Source: Acetobacteraceae bacterium (GTDB taxonomy: Bacteria; Pseudomonadota; Alphaproteobacteria; Acetobacterales; Acetobacteraceae). From it: DNA of 45,423 nucleotides. Positions 41,883-45,423 of this stretch are shown one piece after another. The stretch is taken from NCBI GenBank assembly GCA_003164135.1, contig PLSD01000061.1, positions 1 through 45,423 on the forward strand, read 5' to 3'. Position 1 is the first letter of the stretch. Each line of letters opens with the position of its first letter. Made by a program: the position numbers and the translations under genes. The notes under the pieces were generated by a model. It was not told the origin of the DNA. It searched no databases and saw only the letters and a program-made list of their open reading frames with translations.

Positions 41883-43769
41883 ATGAAAGCGCAGATTTTA
41901 GCGGCCATCGGCGAAACCGAGTTGCAACCGGCTTCCGCCCTCAATGCCGCCTTGGCGGCCAACGACCGGCTGAAATATGTATTTTCGCTCCTGCAAATGG
42001 CGCTCGCCTATGCGGAGCACCCGGGGCAGGATGTTACGACCCTGAAGCGCGAGCGCGTTGCGTGCGGGATAGATGAGCCCGACCTCGATACCGCCATCGC
42101 CGGTGCGCGGATGCGCGATAAAGCCTGCCACGTGCCGGGCGCCGCGCGGCTGATGCGCCGTATCGCCGCGGACATCCGCCTGATGGCGGCCCCCGTGACC
42201 GGCGGGGACTTTGCCGCCCGGTTGGAGAGCCTGCTGGCGGCTGTGCCCACGGCCGAGGGCGACCTGCTGGACCCGCCGACCGTCGCCGCGATGATGCAGG
42301 CCGCGCACGGTGGCGGCGACAGCCTGCACCGCCTGGTAATGGATTTGCACAAGCAACTGAATATGATGCAGGCGGCGCTAGCCACCGAGACGCTGGACGG
42401 TGCCGCGGCCTATAATTTGCACGAGGACGACCGCCCGCTGGTGGCGGCCTTCATGGCCGGGCTCAACCGCACCGCCGGGCTGAAATTCGACCATCCGGGG
42501 CTGGCAACCACCGCCACGCGGGCGGGCGAAAAACTGCTGATCCAGAACGACATCGGCACCACGGATGCGCATGTCATCGTCATCCACGTGTTAGGTCTGG
42601 CGGTGAGCGTTACCTACACGGACGTGCATGTGGAGCGGCTGGCGTTTTTTCAGGAGATGCTGAAACCGCGCAATGTGGTCTGGGAGGGTAGCCAGACCGC
42701 CGTGCTGGCCGCGGGCTCGCCCTTCTACATGGCAACGGGGCGGTTTGAGGCCGCGAATGCCGCGGAATGCCGGAGCTATCTGGAATTCCTGGGCTCGCGG
42801 CTGGTGTTTTTGATCGACTGGAACCGCGCGCGCAAACAGTTACGCGGCTTTCTGCGCGGCCCGGACCGCCTGGCCCTGCTGCATTGGGCGGCAGAAAACG
42901 AGATCGGGCATCGCGGTTTCCTCGAACTCGGCGGCGCGCACCTGGTCAACCAGGCCATCGAGGCAACCGCCGGCACGTCGATGCATTTCGGCGACCGGCT
43001 GTGCGATGTGCTGGGCGACACGGAAACACTGGATTTTCTCCGTTTTGTCTTCGCCACATCCACCTCCGGCCTGCTCACGGACCAATCGCACGCGCTCATC
43101 CACGACCGCATCCGGGCCACGCTGGCCACGCATTTCCAAAATCAGGAACAGCAATTGCTGCGTCTGGCGGGCGACCATGCGGGGTTGATCTTTGAACTGG
43201 CTTGCGTGGTGCGCGATGGCCTGCAACCGGAGTCCGGCGATTCAGGCAAGCGCGCGCGCCGTGCCGCCCGGTTTGAGCACGACGCCGACCACATGGTGGT
43301 GGAAGCCCGCCAGACCGTGCGCCGGCGCCCTGACTACGCGGTGTTTCTGCCCCTGATGGTGGCGGCGGACGAGGCCGCCGACGAGCTGGAGGACGCGGCG
43401 TTTCTGCTCAATCTGGATACGCTGCACGGCCAGCCGCTGGATGACCTGCAAGCGCTGGCGGGCTTGCTGGTGGAGGCGTCGCAGGAGTGGATCAAGGCCC
43501 TGGGCCATGCCTGCCAGATTGGCACGGCGGCGGGCAACGCCGAGACGGAGGATCTTCTCGCCGCACTCGACCGCATTTCCGCCCTGGAGCATGAGGCCGA
43601 TAGCGCGGAGCGTAAACTCGCCGGAACGGCGTTCCACCATGCGCATGATTTCAGGCAGCTGCATCTGTTCAATGCCCTCGGCGGCAAACTGGAAGCCGCG
43701 GCGGATGCGCTGAAACACGCCGGCCTGATGCTGCGCGACCACATGCTGGAGGATGTGATCAGTGGCTGA
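41883..43769 (+). CDS. Large protein with C-terminal DUF47/PhoU-like domain
   Basis: Only the last ~190 of 628 residues are recognised. RAARFEHDADHMVVEARQTV, then VAADEAADELEDAAFLLNLD and ISALEHEADSAERKL match the helical E-x-x-D repeats of DUF47 (PhoU-like phosphate-transport regulators). The first ~430 residues show no family I know; they include HVIVIHVLGLAVSVTYTDVH and FLGSRLVFLIDWNRARKQL. The start is ATG at 41883 with AGGAG seven nt upstream. Its stop overlaps the start of a PPDK-like gene (GTG within GTGGCTGA), so the two products are probably partners. No phosphate transporter is nearby. Confidence 0.75.
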   Translation: MKAQILAAIGETELQPASALNAALAANDRLKYVFSLLQMALAYAEHPGQDVTTLKRERVACGIDEPDLDTAIAGARMRDKACHVPGAARLMRRIAADIRLMAAPVTGGDFAARLESLLAAVPTAEGDLLDPPTVAAMMQAAHGGGDSLHRLVMDLHKQLNMMQAALATETLDGAAAYNLHEDDRPLVAAFMAGLNRTAGLKFDHPGLATTATRAGEKLLIQNDIGTTDAHVIVIHVLGLAVSVTYTDVHVERLAFFQEMLKPRNVVWEGSQTAVLAAGSPFYMATGRFEAANAAECRSYLEFLGSRLVFLIDWNRARKQLRGFLRGPDRLALLHWAAENEIGHRGFLELGGAHLVNQAIEATAGTSMHFGDRLCDVLGDTETLDFLRFVFATSTSGLLTDQSHALIHDRIRATLATHFQNQEQQLLRLAGDHAGLIFELACVVRDGLQPESGDSGKRARRAARFEHDADHMVVEARQTVRRRPDYAVFLPLMVAADEAADELEDAAFLLNLDTLHGQPLDDLQALAGLLVEASQEWIKALGHACQIGTAAGNAETEDLLAALDRISALEHEADSAERKLAGTAFHHAHDFRQLHLFNALGGKLEAAADALKHAGLMLRDHMLEDVISG

Positions 43770-45348
43770 ATTATACGCCATTGCCCCCGGCGCGCCGCCC
43801 GCCCCCGGCGGCGCGGCGGAGGTGGGCAACAAAGCCTGGAACCTGATGCTGATGGCGCAGGCCGGGCTGCCGGTGCCCCCGGCTTTCGTGCTGCCCACCT
43901 CCTGGTGCGGCCGCACGCGCGACGAAACATTGCACCAGGCCTTGGCCGCGGGGATCGCCGGCCTGGAAGCCGCCACCGGGCTGCAATTCGGCGGCGCGCG
44001 CAAGCCGCTGCTGGTCTCGGTCCGCTCCGGCGGCGCGGTTTCCATGCCGGGGATGATGGAAACCGTGCTGGACGTTGGTATGAACATAACAACCGTGGAG
44101 GCGCTGATCCGCGCCACCGGCAACCCGCGCCTGGCCTGGGACAGTTTCCGCCGCTTTGTGCAGGGCTACGCCGAAGTGGTGGCCGGATTGCCGACAGCCC
44201 CTTTTGACACGCTGGTTGCCAGCGCAATGCAGGAATCGGAGGCCGCGACCGAGCGCGAACTTGACCACCGCGACCTGAAAAACCTGACCCTTGCCATGCT
44301 CGGCTGCTACCGCACGCTCATCGGCAGCACCTTTCCATCGGACCCGCACGAGCAGCTCGCGGCGGCGGCGCAAGCCGTGTTCCGCTCCTGGGATTCGCCA
44401 AAAGCCGCCAGCTACCGCCAGCTGAACAATATCAGCGACGACGCCGGCACGGCGGTGACGGTGCAAACCATGGTCTACGGCAACGCCGGCGGCACCTCGG
44501 GCGCCGGTGTCGGCTTCACCCGCAACCCCGCCACCGGCGCGCGGGAATTTTATTTTGACTTCCAGTTCAACGCCCAAGGCGAGGATGTCGTCGCCGGGCG
44601 GCACAAAATGCGCGACAATGAACGGCTGCCCCTGGTGCTGCCCCAGGCATGGGAGCAACTGCAAAATACCTGCCGCACCCTGGAGGCCCTGTTCCACGAC
44701 GCCCAGGATTTCGAATTCACCGTGCAGGCCGGCACGCTGTTCCTGCTGCAAACCCGCCGCGCCAAACGCACGGACTGGGCCGCCCTGGCGATTGCCGCCG
44801 ACATGGTGGCGGAGGGCTTGCTGACGCCGCAAGCGGCGCTGCGGCACCTGGACGGCATCAACCTTGATGCCATCAGCCGCACCAGTTTTGCCCCCCCGGT
44901 GCCGGACGCTCTGGCCCAGGCGCAGGTCGCCAGCATCGGTGTCGCCAGCGGCGCCGTGGCGCTGGATTCGGCGGCGGTGCAGCGCTTCAGCGCCGCCGGC
45001 GATGCCGCCATTCTGGTCCGCTGGGAAACCGTCACGGCCGATATCGACGGCATGGCCCTGGCTACGGGCATTCTCACCGGTTCAGGCGGCCGCACCTCGC
45101 ACGCGGCGGTGGTTGCGCGCCACATGGGCAAGGTATGCCTGGTCGGCTGCCCTGAACTGGCAATAGACCTCGACCAGCGCGAATGCAGTATCGGCAGCCA
45201 TGTTTTCCGGGAAGGCGATAGCCTGTCGCTGGATGGCAATACGGGGGCCGTTTATCCAGGCTCCCTAACACTCGTGACGGAGCGGCCCGCGAGCACCCTG
45301 GCGGCGGTTGAAACATGGCGGCAGGCCGCGCCTGAATGCGCGCGGTAG
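43762..45348 (+). CDS. Truncated pyruvate-phosphate-dikinase-like protein
   Basis: The 528-residue product contains the ATP-grasp and phospho-histidine parts of PPDK but not the ~350-residue PEP/pyruvate barrel. Visible landmarks: Lys24 in VGNKAWNL, Arg88 in SVRSGGAVSMPGMMETVLD, GTAVTVQTMVYGNAGGTSGAG, Glu318 in DFEFTV, LLQTRRAKRT, and the swivelling-domain His447 in GGRTSHAAVVARHMGK. Thr445, at the site of PPDK regulatory phosphorylation, is kept. The usual GGMTSHAA Met is Arg. It may phosphorylate its own His with ATP (and Pi) and pass the phosphate to an unknown acceptor. Confidence 0.85.
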   Translation: MAELYAIAPGAPPAPGGAAEVGNKAWNLMLMAQAGLPVPPAFVLPTSWCGRTRDETLHQALAAGIAGLEAATGLQFGGARKPLLVSVRSGGAVSMPGMMETVLDVGMNITTVEALIRATGNPRLAWDSFRRFVQGYAEVVAGLPTAPFDTLVASAMQESEAATERELDHRDLKNLTLAMLGCYRTLIGSTFPSDPHEQLAAAAQAVFRSWDSPKAASYRQLNNISDDAGTAVTVQTMVYGNAGGTSGAGVGFTRNPATGAREFYFDFQFNAQGEDVVAGRHKMRDNERLPLVLPQAWEQLQNTCRTLEALFHDAQDFEFTVQAGTLFLLQTRRAKRTDWAALAIAADMVAEGLLTPQAALRHLDGINLDAISRTSFAPPVPDALAQAQVASIGVASGAVALDSAAVQRFSAAGDAAILVRWETVTADIDGMALATGILTGSGGRTSHAAVVARHMGKVCLVGCPELAIDLDQRECSIGSHVFREGDSLSLDGNTGAVYPGSLTLVTERPASTLAAVETWRQAAPECAR

Positions 45349-45423
45349 CCCGGCCAGCCCGCACAACATGCGGAAAACATATATAGTTCAGTAAGTTAAA
45401 TGTGTTTTATGGCGGAGAGGGTG

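Noticed and set aside
43762..45348. Full pyruvate phosphate dikinase or PEP synthase
   Set aside because: The reading ends at 528 residues with no PEP-binding barrel, and the 75 bases after the stop do not continue the family in any frame I could follow.

Overview
The window reads as ordinary chromosome of a high-GC alphaproteobacterium, most likely of the Acetobacteraceae (Acidocella/Acidiphilium-type relatives). This rests on an F0 ATP synthase operon with a b' subunit split from F1, a Hint_2-type Hedgehog/intein protein, a COQ9 homologue, OlsB, an alpha-type SspB, homospermidine synthase, and a Fur/Mur-type regulator without a CxxC zinc site. Genus is not resolvable from the sequence alone.

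Layout. 1-4045 (minus): the F0 operon atpI-atpB-atpE-atpF'-atpF, then mrp-holC. 4205-6863 (plus): an HtrA/DegP-like protease and a Hint-domain protein. 6986-9438: rlmB (minus) with a tandem-repeat N-terminus, diverging from tRNA-Tyr, tRNA-Gly, tRNA-Trp, secE and nusG. 9501-13148 (plus): an EmrAB-type efflux pair and a PhaB-type reductase. 13340-15456 (minus): accD-folC. 15696-17298: an accessory patch with a small membrane protein, an IS6-family remnant and an orphan two-gene unit. 17745-21402 (minus): the late queuosine operon queA-tgt-queF-queG. 21619-25417 (minus): VOC protein, class I fumarase, sspB, olsB and a fur-family gene. 25471-29314 (plus): tusA-like, two tandem ctaA/COX15 genes and tldD. 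29365-32438: a GIY-YIG gene between two 68-bp direct repeats, then an AT-rich restriction-modification island. 32665: a perfect 16-bp parS palindrome. 32685-33826 (minus): COQ9-like and def. 33964-35543 (plus): rpsU and a phospholipase-D-family lipoprotein. 35540-36926 (minus): a small coiled-coil protein, a GNAT and a NodB-type deacetylase. 37205-40898 (plus): a PilZ protein, then a polyamine operon (ornithine decarboxylase and homospermidine synthase) behind a leader with two mini-ORFs and an intrinsic terminator. 40937-41604 (minus): two unknown small genes. 41883-45348 (plus): a two-gene unit coupling a DUF47/PhoU-like protein to a pyruvate-phosphate-dikinase-like protein that lacks its PEP-binding barrel.

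The strongest leads are the DUF47/PPDK-like pair, the attenuated polyamine leader, the GIY-YIG gene bracketed by palindromic repeats, the fused nuclease-methylase with a half-size specificity subunit, the parS site, and two families of long multi-hairpin intergenic repeats, each with at least two readable copies here. Functions are inferred by reading motifs; no database search was run.
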